NCBI GenBank assembly: GCA_010093705.1
Contig: MU006104.1
Coordinates: 415,211-479,210, forward strand
Direction of reading: 5' to 3'
DNA length: 64,000 nucleotides
Source: Patellaria atrata CBS 101060
Lineage: Eukaryota; Ascomycota; Dothideomycetes; Patellariales; Patellariaceae
The notes under the pieces are model-generated. The model had not been told where the DNA came from. It ran no database searches and was given only the letters and a program-made list of their open reading frames with translations. Below are positions 23,793 through 34,800 of the stretch, piece by piece. Made by a program: the position numbers and the translations under genes. The first letter of the stretch is position 1. Every line of letters begins with the position of its first letter.

Positions 23793-26442
23793 TCATGCTT
23801 CCGCCTTCACTTCACCGCCTGCGCCATTTACTGTTTCCTGCAGAGCTTGCGGTCTCCACTTCGTCAGCAGCTTTGCTGTTGATGGTCTCGCATCCTCATA
23901 GTTCCTCCACAAATCTTCCAAGGCATCGAGACACATCTCTCTCACTGGTGGTCTTAAAATGATCAAATAGCTGGAGACAAATTAGCGTCATACACTTTAC
24001 TGGTACTAAGAAAGCAAGAACTTACTGTATCGCACTCACAGCTAACGTCACTCTCTCTGGATCGCTCGCTAGCCGTTTCACCCGATCTAACAGTTCCCTG
24101 TCCAGTTGTGGGATCTCCGACAAGAACCGAATCAGAACCTTGTCCTTTGCATCTAAGTATGGTACCATCCCATCTAGCACCTTCTTAGCCCACTTATCAT
24201 AATTCATTGTCGGTTCTTCACCATTCTGCGACTGAATACGGTCGTTGTACCACTCCTCGCAGAGCCATGAGATAGCAACATCGATACGACGGCGGAAGTC
24301 TTCAATGATATACATGTAGAGGGTCTCGCGGATCGAGTCTGAAAACGTCATTTGAGACCGTCGTACTCGGGCTGCGTAAGGATCCTCCTCCGACTTGACC
24401 TTACTGGTGCCGTTCTCTAATCCAGCTGTCGAACGCGTTGCTAGCCGAGTTATGATAGTGATCCACGCGTCTCGATCGTGGCTGCTTGCAGCCAGCCGAC
24501 TGAACCCCCGCTTCTGAGGCTTCGAGCTACCACCCTCGTCAAATGACCCCATCGTACCAAAAACACGGTTGATAGCATTTCTACTACATTCCATGATTTC
24601 TTGATCTGTCAGGGGAGGGGGTTGAGGCATCTCGAAAGACCCTAGAGTAACCTCAACGGCGCGATCCGGCGGTACTAAGGGATCTGGTGGTGCGTTGTCA
24701 AGCTGATTAAGTATTTGTTCAGCATCTTCTGTAGGTTGATAATCAGGTTCGTAATCATCATCGTCCTCGGGCGCTGCTACAGCTTTGCTAGCTGCGGCGG
24801 CTACAATTGCCTTCTGTTGTTGCTGTGCCCGGCTTAGAGAGAGATACCGTCCCCTTACTGCCTAGAAGAGCATTAGCTGGGATCAAATTCAGAATTTAGA
24901 TTGTCATACATTGATGGCGTTGTTCATCTTATTCTTGTCTATGCTGCTTAGAATCGGTATCAACAAGTTATTAACGACGTCAATGGGAATAGCCCGGACA
25001 TCGAAGCTAGCGGACCCTTTATCTTGGGTGAGGGTAAATAGTTGGGCGATAGTGGTCCGCCCCTGAGGTGGTTGAGGAGGCTGAGAGGGTTGAGGAGGGA
25101 TTGATGAATGAGTATTCGGTGCTGGGGTGACCTCCGCTCCAAGTCGCTGCCGCTTTGCGTGGTCAAGACCATCAGTAGGTTCGGTAGGGGCAGGACGCTT
25201 CCGATTGGCTTCTTCCAGCATTTCTAAGCGAGTATGCTGAAGCCTCTCGACAGCTTGTTGGATTCTTGGACCTAAAGGATGGTGTGGGTTTCTAGAGAGT
25301 TAGGGGTTAGAACGAATATTTGTCTCGTACAAATCCACTTACTTCTTGATAAGATGAACGAGCAAAGATCGCATTGTACGCTCCATGGATCGAATCATAA
25401 CTTTCGTCTTAGGTGTGAACGGTTGGAACTGTGCAAGCCTAAAGGGATTGAAGTTAAGGACTACCGAGATGATTTTGTTTGCGATGGTTGGACGGTATCT
25501 GATCAAAGAGCCTAGAATGTTCATAGTTGCTGTGACCATGAGTGCATCACTACTTTGTCGTTAAAATCATTATCATGACAAAAAGGGCACCATCTGAAAT
25601 ACCTGACTTCCTCCTGCAGAATACCAAGAAGGCGATCTAATAGACCTGATGCTTCTGCTTCTAATTGGGGTGGCGGTATCACTGGATGGTCTCGGGGTAC
25701 CAGAGCAGACGAGAGCTCATTATTTTCAGGGCGCTATCTCACAATTAGACACATGCTATAACTGCACAGATATTCCGGGACATTGCATACCCTCGGATCA
25801 GAAATTACGCCTGGGGTTTGCGTCTGTACCACTCGCTGAATGAATTTGATACAGCATACGCGGACCCCTGGAGGAGAACTATCCATTCTCCGGAGAATAT
25901 TTGACTTGATAGCGGCCATTTTTTGCCATGTTGCGCTATCATGGGGATTGTTGATACTGAAGAAATCACACAATGAGAATATGTTCATACGAGAGGACCT
26001 GATAGCAAATCCCTTGACCCGTTTGTGGTGCATATGATAGCCTCCACCTAAAGCCTCACAGCATTGATCATCGACATAGGACGAAGTCCTAGCTACAATG
26101 CAACTGGTTGGATGGGATCACTCACATATGTCTGAACACTAGCGGGAATATGCTAGCTGCGGTTTGCACAACGTTTTTTACCACGGCTGTATCCTCTCCA
26201 GGTACTTCCAGGTATCCCTTCAAAGTATCCAATACCCCCAAGCTCAGTTGTCGTTTTTCATCCACTCCTAACAAAGGAGATGAAAAGGTCTCGGCAAGAA
26301 ACTCTGAACCCCATCTCCGCAAGTCTAGATTTGCATTGGCGCCGATGATAGGGAGGACACTGGGTACGATTTGGGGGTAGTAAGCGGCATCCGTTAACGC
26401 CAGTCCCCGCGCGGTGTTGAGCTGTGAGATAGTATCGTTCAT
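23793..26442 (-). CDS. PTA1: PTA1/symplekin, scaffold subunit of the cleavage and polyadenylation factor
   Basis: Exons complement(23793..23970, 24026..24861, 24910..25291, 25343..25549, 25603..25733, 25791..25956, 26126..26442), 738 aa. The six introns are 48-57 nt except the first, 169 nt. N-terminal HEAT-type region (LNTARGLALTDAAYYPQIV...LPIIG; WQKMAAIKSNILRRMD; GVRVCCIKFIQRVVQ), then LVPRDHPVIPPPQLEAEASGLLDRLLGILQEE and the conserved NKIISVVLNFNPF...MIRSMERTMRSLL. A proline/glutamine linker, acidic stretch and C-terminal helical domain (RRRIDVAISWLCEEWYND; VLIRFLSEIPQLDRELLDRVKRL) follow. Role: scaffolds CPF and links pre-mRNA 3'-end processing to the Pol II CTD via Ssu72. The exon 3/4 acceptor is ambiguous by 3 nt (TAG preferred over AAG). 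It is divergent from COA3. Confidence 0.9.
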
Positions 26443-26905
26443 TGCGCAAGCAAGGGCGCAGAAGGTAAGTTAAAAATCTAGGGTTCAGAAAATGAAGCAG
26501 TGGTATCCAGAGGTAATATGGGCTCTAGGGAAAGTTGTGAAGCTGTTAGCTACCACACGCGTCGGATCACCGCTGAAGCTGCTTTAACGACCGGGAGCAA
26601 GGTCGTAATGAGCTCCAGAGACTCCCAGTCCCATGCTACTATCTAGAAATGCGATTTGCAAGTGAGACGTAGAAGAGCAGTGGCGCGAAGGGGGAAGTTT
26701 CAATTGAAGATGGACTCGATAGAGGTGTTGAAAGAAATATCCCCGGAGAGCTTCGTCTTTGACGTGGATGCGGGAAGAATAGCGCGTGCTCGATTGCCAA
26801 GATTTTGCCTAAAAGAGCCGCATCACCACCTCGAACACGACATCAGCAGTCTAACGATACTGGACTCCCGTCAGATCTACCGATTCAGACCTCCCTCAGG
26901 TAACA
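26443..26905. promoter_or_regulatory. Divergent spacer between PTA1 and COA3
   Basis: About 460 bp separating the PTA1 start from the 8-nt first coding exon of COA3. An open frame (26656-26931 plus) crosses it without family resemblance and overlaps the COA3 start in another phase; it is likely 5'-leader sequence. No specific operator was seen. Confidence 0.35.
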
Positions 26906-27274
26906 ATGCCAGTGTACGTTTAAGATACTGAATAGTTCGAACATCCCTAACATATCCCCCAGTATTCCAAGATCCACATACTACGACCGCAATTACCGAC
27001 AATCAGAAGCTCTAATAAGAGCTAGACGGCCATATCTCATCAAGAATGCCTTAACTGGTCTGAGTCTTTTCTGTTTCGCCGTTGGTGTTTGTACGTTTAG
27101 TCCAATATACATCCTGAAAGTGCGTCTACTAGCTAACAGTCTCAAACAGACTCTTTTACCATCAATGCAGTCGCTCAAGATGAGTTCGAGGATGTCATCG
27201 TCCCAGATAAACCCGTCCAATCAGCGCACGCTCCAAATGCCAGCTCGAACAAAATGGCAGGTTCTGCTTCTTGA
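26906..27274 (+). CDS. COA3: Cytochrome c oxidase assembly factor COA3 (small mitochondrial inner-membrane protein)
   Basis: Exons 26906..26913 (8 nt), 26963..27090, 27150..27274; 86 aa. The start is MPVIPRSTYYDRNYRQSEAL. Exon 2 contains no Met, so translation must begin upstream; ATG CCA GT|GTACGT with the CCCCCAG acceptor gives MPV-IPRST in frame, matching the family's start. Introns are 49 and 59 nt; the second (GTACGT...AAACAG, GCTAAC branch) joins FAVGV to YSFTINAVAQDEFEDV. One membrane helix (about 29-51, NALTGLSLFCFAVGVYSFTI). The ALIRARRPYLIKNALTG and AVAQDEFEDV motifs are diagnostic of fungal Coa3. Role: with Cox14 and Mss51 it holds newly made Cox1 and couples its synthesis to complex IV assembly. 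Each exon is too small to stand out as an open frame. Confidence 0.88.
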
Positions 27275-27725
27275 GTCTAGTATTGATCAAAAGGGTTGGA
27301 GTTAAATATTTTGCATGGATCGGCGTTCAGGAATTCTTCGTTACAATATCAATGGTATTGATATCAGGAGGACGGTGGAATGACTTGCCACTCCACGAAT
27401 TCATTGGTACATATTATTCGCTTGAATAGGCGATGATGGATGAAGGGAATACTTGAGTAGCATCTATTGAATAAATTCGATTGAATTTATATACGATCTG
27501 TATAGAAAATACTTCTCCCTGCAGAAGATGATGCTCCAAGTATTGTATTTTCAAGACCTTTGATGAGTGAAGAAGCACAGTGTACATACGGGTAGTAAGA
27601 ACAATCAGAACCCGACTGGCAATTAGCCTCAAGAATCCATGGGTCCTATACCTTAAGCTATATACTACTTACCAAGAAAGTTTAAACACAAAATATACCA
27701 CCCAACAAGCCTGCAATCACCATAA
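27275..27725. other. AT-rich intergenic DNA
   Basis: 3' flank of COA3 leading to the transposon relic. Strongly AT-rich with TTATATACTAC-like words; no credible coding sequence. Confidence 0.4.
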
Positions 27726-27734
27726 TTATATTGA

Positions 27735-27832
27735 GGGAACTATTATTTTAACACCCCCCTTTCTATACGTTAACACCTTCTTTTTACTATATTAATACCC
27801 CTCTTGAAAAAAGGAACGAGATTAATCTAAAG
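27735..27832. repeat. Left terminal inverted repeat of the Mutator-like relic
   Basis: Begins GGGAACTATTATTTTAACAC and ends ATTAATCTAAAG. It aligns to the reverse complement of 28621-28696 with one insertion of about 22 nt after the C-run. Differences are mainly transitions towards A/T. Confidence 0.8.
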
Positions 27833-28193
27833 GGATAATTAAATATATGTTAACGACGGGAATTTATACTTCTCTAAGCCGGAACCAGATAGGTATAAAC
27901 ATGCGTAAGGTTTCTCACTGATGAGAGACCTTCCTGGAAGGGTTAGGTTTCCGCTTCGTGATAGAACGTGTAAAGATTTGCACTTCAAGTTGACAATACA
28001 ACTTGCTTCCCCTTAACTCTCTCAAGGCTTCACAGTAGAGACAAGTGATACTGTACGAACACAGTATGATAAAGGTGAGTTCAGTCAAAGATCGTAACAT
28101 CCAATTTAGATGGTAAGATGAACTACGAAGAATCTAAATACATGCTTAAAGGAGCGTCCTTAAGTATTTCTCCTCCAAGTCCTCTTCTGAGTG

Positions 28194-28293
28194 TTTGGAC
28201 GTGCTGGACGTCGAACCCTTCTACGTCCACTGCGTCCAAACCTCCTTTGGACGTGTTGGACGTAGAACCCCCTCTGCGTCCACTGCGTCCAAG
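28194..28293. repeat. Two tandem copies of a ~52-bp nested palindrome built from TGGACG
   Basis: Copy 1 starts at 28194, copy 2 at 28246. Each reads TTGGACG-xxx-TGGACGT, a loop of about 11 nt (CGAACCCTTCT in copy 1), then ACGTCCA-CTG-CGTCCAA, so the inner and outer arms pair symmetrically. Copy 2 differs by a few transitions and a 1-nt indel. CACGTGACC follows immediately. The tract lies inside the transposon relic and is much GC-richer than its surroundings. Confidence 0.8.
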
Positions 28294-28620
28294 TCACGTG
28301 ACCTTCGTGTCTCTGCCTTTCCCCCCTGGTTGTACCGCGTGGCCTTTCTCCGTCCCCACTTATCAACTGCATGCTTTTACAACTTGTGGCCGTAACAATA
28401 TATTTACTTTTAAATAGAGGTTTCTTTCAATTTTATTATAATTTTTAATACTTTACCTTAAATCTATAATAGTAACTTAGATCTATACCTCATTAGATAT
28501 AGCCTAAAATTCAGCTAGTATCTTTTAATAGTATAACTTATTTAAGTTTGGCTCTATTAATAATTAGTAGTATTAGATATTAGCTTTATACGCCTTTTAT
28601 AACGAAAAGTTACACTACCG

Positions 28621-28696
28621 CTTTAGATTAGCCTCCTTCCCTTTTTAGGTGGTGGTGTTGATATAGTAAAAAGGGGGTGTCAAAATAACAGTCCCC
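28621..28696. repeat. Right terminal inverted repeat of the Mutator-like relic
   Basis: Read inward on the minus strand it begins GGGGACTGTTATTTTGACAC and ends at GGCTAATCTAAAG. It is the better-preserved of the two ends and is directly abutted by TTATATTGA. Confidence 0.8.
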
Positions 28697-28921
28697 TTAT
28701 ATTGAATTAGGGTATCCGTGATTACTTTTAGTTTCCTGACACTTCAAGTGTCTATTCACTTCTGTATATACAAGGTGGTCTGTTGAACAGCATCCCACGA
28801 ATATTGCAAGTATGTACAAAAACTTTTCCGAAAACACCGATATGCAACTCCGTTTTATCTAATCTACCCATCTTGAAGAACTCGCTAAAGTGTTGAAATA
28901 GTGAAAGCGGACAAGAAAAGT

Positions 28922-31802
28922 TTAATGTATGCGTGTCATTTCGATGCTGTCGGTCATAGATCGTGCTGGATGATGTAAGGCAGGTGCCGGGGTAGATGAG
29001 GGACCAGCGTGCTCTTGATTATCAATACGTACCGCAGCCGGGCTAATCATTCCAGACCGCGGATCGATACGGTGGCCACCAGGAGTCCTGTTTTCGGGAA
29101 TATCCGCCATCCCCGATTCCATCAAAACAGCTTCGTCATCCTGTCCCCGATTTCGGCCAAAGAACCTATTACGATGGTTGGTCCGGTTGCGCGCCGCAGA
29201 AGTATCCGTCCCGATTCTATTAAGACGAGGCATCGCACTAGAGGATATGGAACTAGACCGACCGACTACCTCGCCGGACACACGAGATTGATCTTGAGAA
29301 CGACGCTTTGGTGACCGATACTCCGCTGGTATACGAACTCTGGAGCGGCTGTCATCTTCAAATACGTCACCAGTATAGTTTCCAGAGGAAACATCCTTCA
29401 TGCCGAGAGAAAAGTCAACACGTCGTCCCATAGCAGCGAGAGTTTCACCGCGAGCGCGGGTGGAGGAGTGGGGAACCTGATTTTGTTCCGTAGGAGCAAC
29501 AGAAGGGGGAACTTGAGTGTCTGACTTTAGAATTCCGTTCGGGTCCCCGATATGAGGAATGTTCTGTAGATAAACAGGGAAGGATTCTTTTTGCCCAGGG
29601 TAACGCATCCGCGGTCCTTCAATTCCAATTTCTTGCATCGACACCATTAAAGCACAAATGAACCGATTCCTCCGCTGGAGGCGGAGCAACTCATTCTGCC
29701 AGTTAGTCTTATAGAAGAAGACCACGTTAAGTTTAATGGCATGTGCTTCCATTACTTCGCGTAGCTCCGTGAGAATGTTCGGTTGGTATTCACGCTTCTC
29801 TGTTATGACGAATTCGAGCAGTCGCTGACGTAGTTGGTCAATCTGATCAAGCGTGGTTCCAAACTTAATAATGACTGGTACGGCTTCCGCTAGCCCACCG
29901 GATCGGCGTTGGTTCAGGATAAAGAGAGTGTTCAAGTAGCTATTAGGAGCCTGTACAGTATCAATATCATCGTCAATAGGTCTTGCCTATTAGGTAGACT
30001 AGAACTGTACAAAGAGGAATACATACCTGTACAATATGACCTTCCATTTTCTTGAACTCTGTGTACAAGAGGGCGATTTCTTTTACGAAGTAATCATCAC
30101 CCATGCCGAGCGCCCCTGTATTACCGTATATGCCCACACGGTCGCCAACATCGAAAGGATGCTTAACAAATACGAAGATCACAGATTGTAGGAACTCCTG
30201 GGCAGTGGCGGAAAAGAGCCAAGAAAGTGCTAAAACGGTGGAGCCAGCGGAAGTAAGTACTCCAGCAGCAGATGTGGAAATGAGTGAAATAAAGACTAGA
30301 ATTGTAATGATGACGATGATGAACATAAAGACATCGTCAAGCTTGCTGACGACCGAATCAAGATCTTTGAGTGAAGCAGTTATTGATTTTCTTTCCCTAC
30401 CAATCTCAACACATACTGCTTCCAGCTCTTCCATGCTAATATCACCATTCATATCTTTGTCGAACATCGAAAAGGCCGCTTCGGCTTCTTCCTCGTTCTG
30501 GAAGGCATCTTTAAGATCGTCTGAGAATACAGTTTCAGAATCTTCCCGTGCAAACGTCCGATACAAACGGCGAGCCAAAACTTGACTTCCGTTTGTTGTG
30601 CCCAAAAGGGTAAGGATCACCTGATGAGGATGGGTGCTCTGTAATACTTCTTTCCCTGTAAAATCCCCGGCGATCTTCCCTGCTACGTCTCCTATCTTAC
30701 TGAATGCTTCCCGTGTATTCTTCTGGGCGTCTTTGACCAGTTGACCAGGAGTGCGGGCCCCAGAAGCCAGTCCAGGCGTAGATTGTTCGAACTCAGAGTC
30801 GTCCATGGTAATTTTCTTCTTTGAGAACTCGTACAGTTTTGTCAAGGAGCCTATTTGGAACTTGTTGACGTCGATACGATCCTGGTACGTTCTTAAGTGG
30901 AAGCTGATCGCAATGAGCTGAATGATAATCTTTTCAGCGAAATTGAGAATGAATCCAACGAAAAGCGCAACCAGAACCTTGTTCATTGTAGACTCCCAAT
31001 GTTTGATACCTCGAGAGCCATCGACATGATGATTTATCATTGTAGGGAGAAAAGATACCTCGATTGCAAGCCACCAAAAAAAGAGTGTTGCAGGCAATTC
31101 TAACTGTTTCCCCATGTCCCTCCACTTTTTAGCGTTGTTGGTGAATATGCTTGAAACTGTACCAATGGGCCATGGGAGACATTTAGCCAAAATTCTACCA
31201 GCCCACAAACTGGTCCAGATTATCTCCAACCAAATACAGAACCACGGTAAATCAACGCCTCCAACGTGAGCATCTTTGAAGACGAAGATGCCGAGTAGCA
31301 ACGGAATGAGGATAATGGCGACAATAGGGAAAATGTACGTGAAGTACCTAATGAGGAAGCTCGACTCATGGATTTTTTTGAAGAATTTCGCAGCGCTGGT
31401 TGTTGGATGTTCTGGTGGTTTGTAGATCTGAGCGATGTTGTGAATAGGCTCCGTGGCTACATCAAAGTCGTCGACTGGATCTTGTCGGCTGCGTGATCGA
31501 TGTAGCTGTCGAGAGGTGGACTGGTCACGTTCTTCTTGGTTGATCTCGGTAATCTCCCGTTCAACTTGTAGCATGGCAAGGTCATCCGCAAGTCTATGGG
31601 ATTGTTCCCGGGCCTGTGATGGCGAAGCAAGGGAATGTGCATTATGAATTTTATCCGCGTCAGTCAGCACATGGATATGATTGTCACTGCGAGTCGTCTG
31701 AATAGGCTCTTGGTGGAAAGATCCGTCCCCAACCATTGTGTCATCATCTGTTGATGGACTCTTAAATCGGTGTTCTTGTTTCTCATCGATTGGGGTCACC
31801 AT
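28922..31802 (-). CDS. MscS-family mechanosensitive ion channel with EF-hand
   Basis: Exons complement(28922..29950, 30027..31802), 934 aa; the 76-nt intron joins KMEGHIVQ to [19 protein letters not shown]. Seen: charged N-terminus (1-140), membrane segments including [23 protein letters not shown] and several more up to about residue 300, an EF-hand loop [14 protein letters not shown] near 447-460 (Asp, Asp, Asn, Ile and Glu all in place), then the MscS core: [16 protein letters not shown], a pore-like helix [22 protein letters not shown] and [13 protein letters not shown]. The tail is Arg/Ser-rich and disordered. This matches the fungal Msy1/Msy2-type channels of the ER and cell periphery, which limit Ca2+ entry on hypo-osmotic shock. 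Which of the two fungal paralogues it is cannot be decided. Confidence 0.88.
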
Positions 31803-34800
31803 CTTGGTTGAAGGTAGGCTGAAGGTGATATCTTCCTAGCTATCAGCAGGATTGGGAAGAGGTAGGGTAGTACTGTACGTGAGGAGAGATTGGGGATTGT
31901 TTGTTGCGAAGATGACGGGAAGTCCAGTACCCAGTCTAGGTATTACAATTAAAATATTGCAGGTCGAAAGAGAGTCAGACGTTTCAAAGAAACTTTGAAG
32001 GTTTTGGAAGAATTTGAGAAAAGGCCAGGAATTGAGCTCAAAGAAAAGAACTAAGTAGCTCAGCACGTCGTCCTTAGCAATGGTAGAAGTTGAGATCACT
32101 CGTTCGCCGCGCAGGCGTGTCAGGATCCCTAGAACTAACGCGATCCCGTGTTGTTGGGAAAACTAACGCTGATAAGAGGCACGATTCAGGTAGAAGATTG
32201 ACATGGAGAGAAGACTCGTTACAGTTAGAATAACGCGGTGAGGAAAGTTTTTTTTTTGAATCATTAGTGGTTAATGTTTAGATATGAGAATGACATCATA
32301 AAACAGCTAAGCTTTTTCGGAAGTTCGTAATAAAGGGACATCGGAAGTTCGGCTTTACCTTATTTATATTTTTCCGGTACCTTAGAACTATCTGTAGAAA
32401 ATTTTACGTTGTATCACGATCCATAGATGTATCTTTATAAGATCTGACAATAGAACCTTTAGACCGCGCGAAAGAACCTCCTATAGTTTGCTACGAATAT
32501 TTTGAACTTTACTTATTACTTTAAACCACCTGAACTAAAACTGGAAGTGCGTAACTTACAGGCCCCTTTCACATGCAGATAAGCCGTCTTTGATCTGACG
32601 GGAAGCACAGGTTGTCAGGCTCCGCCACCATGCAGTAACGCTTGTCAGTGAATGGTTCCCCTGAAAATCGCCTCTGCGCCGCCAAAAGCTTGATGCAAAC
32701 CCAACCGCCGATGCTCATCAAACAATCGGCTTGCTGTTTACCGCTTGCCGCAACATTCAAGGGACCCTACAGTATTCTGAATATCAATTCACCACGCAGT
32801 TCTGTTGTTCTTGGTGTCAGGACTATATCTGGATATAATAATACGGTAGGTTCAAGAACAGGATGAGGAAGGCGGTCGAACATTCGTTCCGCTGTTAGTT
32901 CTACTGCAAGTATCTCTCGTTCGGTTTGGTAAGCGCAGTTCTATGTGGGACTTGATTTTCCGAAACGAGAGAGTCATCCGCATAAGATTAAGGGTGTAGA
33001 ATACTTCACACATATCCCTGAGTTGATTCTCTGCCCGGACACTCTCTGTACAGATATCAAACAACTGTTGGAAACTTTGAGTTTTCGTTTGCGCAGCTTG
33101 ATCAAGTTTCATTATTTAGTATTAACGCGACGTCGCTATTTGATATTACTTAGGTGTGAGTGTACAGTATGTACAGTACGATTCAGCCATTAGAAATAGG
33201 AGTCTTCCATATTTAGTTAGGTAGCCCTTTTAGACCTCGCTACTGAGTGAGTAGAACGATCTGGTGTCCTTTCTTTTCAACTGCGTATTGCTATTTCTTA
33301 GCAGCTTAACGAGACTTTGTAGTTTACTGGACAGGACTATCAACGTCCTGGTACCTTTTATCTACTTTACCTGATCGTAAAAGAATTGATCCCGCTCTAT
33401 ATCGCTTAGGTTTGCCGAATAATAATTGCAAATCTTGTGACTCCCAATATAATACACTTCCTGCAGAAGCAGATTTAGAAGTAATGGTTGATTATGGATT
33501 ACATGCCAATTTATATCTGAGATGTACAACCACGAGCCTTTTCCACCTTTACTTTTTTTTTTTTAGGGGGGTGTACTGACTGGTGGGCAATCTAGTCATT
33601 GGATGTTACGTTTGTGCTCCGAAAACATCATCTGGAACAGCCTAAGAGGTTTACACCACTAAGAGGGAAGGATATAGTTCTCTCCAAAGAGTAAGTTGAG
33701 TGTACAATTTACTTCATTGTATGTCCCTACGCCGCTCTGAGAGCATGTGATAACTCAGTTTGACCCCGCATTGGACGCAAGAAGAAGGTCCATTTTGGAG
33801 CGCACCACAACGGTGTCCACAAGGTGTTATAAACACAAGTCTGGCTGTAGCTTGAGCAATTCCACTCCAGTAGATGTAGTCTGTTAGTCTACAATGACAG
33901 TTGAATTTATATATTATTGCAACATACCAATGCGACTGGGAAAGCCATGTGAGTAGCATTCTCACATGAAGTACTACATCGCTCTCGGAGCTTCTTCAAC
34001 GAGAACTTGAGACCGAAGAACTCATCTAGAGAAACTTATGAGATGGAAATAATCTTTGCCGAATACGGGCAATTTGTGAGACAAATATGCATGTAACCCC
34101 ACAGAGAGGACTATGCCAGGAACTCTTTGTACGGCTTTTTCTTTCTGGGAGGTGTATTCCATTATATAGTAGATATTTGTGTCGCAGCCAGAGCACGCGA
34201 CCGGGAATTCGAATATGAAGGGAAGATTCTGCGTTACTGCCTTGCTGAGAAGGGGATGGTTATATCGCTAAGCGGCTTCGCAAGACTTTTTCTGCGACAC
34301 TTGTAATTTCAAGCGATGATACGATAGGGATAGAGGATGGAGTAACAGTCTTCGATGATTTTCCGCACCTTTCCCTTGCTAGGCATTCATAGGTTACTGT
34401 ACGCTTTGGTCTGGAATGATTCCCGGCTTCGTTGTACGTGCTGGATCAGACTGTACACTGGACTGCAAGCTGTATAATGCGAACATCGTACAAAACACTC
34501 AACAATAGCTTTTGAGATCTTAGCGTGAGTGTTTACCGAGCAGGTAAGGTATAGCAAGGTGTAAGCAAGATATGGTACTGATGAGTGCCACAATGAAAAC
34601 GTCCTGAGTCTTTGGGGTCTTGGGGAGATGGAATTCTGTAATGTATTGGACGTTAGTCAAGAAATGGATGGTAAGGTGGAGGTAAGGTGTGAGGAATAAA
34701 GAGTGTGAGAGAGAAATGATAGGGTGTGACGTTGTATTTGACTTTCCCAAACCAGCGTTAATCCGTCCCAGTAGCCAATGAGCTCATTCACTTCAACCCC

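Larger units (their letters stand above)
27726..28705. mobile_element. Non-autonomous Mutator-like DNA transposon relic, 962 bp, with 9-bp target duplication
   Basis: Element 27735-28696. Its ends are inverted: the right end read inward starts GGGGACTGTTATTTTGACAC and the left starts GGGAACTATTATTTTAACAC. Similarity continues through ACTATAT(C/T)AA(C/T)ACC to TAATCTAAAG, giving TIRs of about 76 nt (28621-28696) and 98 nt (27735-27832); the left one carries about 22 extra nt. Both ends are bounded by the direct repeat TTATATTGA (27726-27734 and 28697-28705). A 9-bp duplication with long TIRs is the pattern of the Mutator superfamily (established knowledge); hAT elements make 8 bp. No transposase frame remains. 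Most TIR differences make the left copy A/T where the right has G/C, as RIP would. Classification is inference; the TIR/TSD structure is directly visible. Confidence 0.82.

Noticed and set aside
26656-26931. 91-codon frame upstream of COA3
   Set aside because: Overlaps the COA3 start in another phase and has no match; more likely 5' leader.
33968-34060. Upstream continuation of the cysteine-pair frame by splicing
   Set aside because: A candidate intron (GTATGT...TTGTAG) creates a stop codon at the junction, so no longer gene could be built.
34366-34570. Terminal inverted repeats on the dispersed repeat
   Set aside because: The ends share only short words in inverted orientation; this was not convincing and no target duplication was found.
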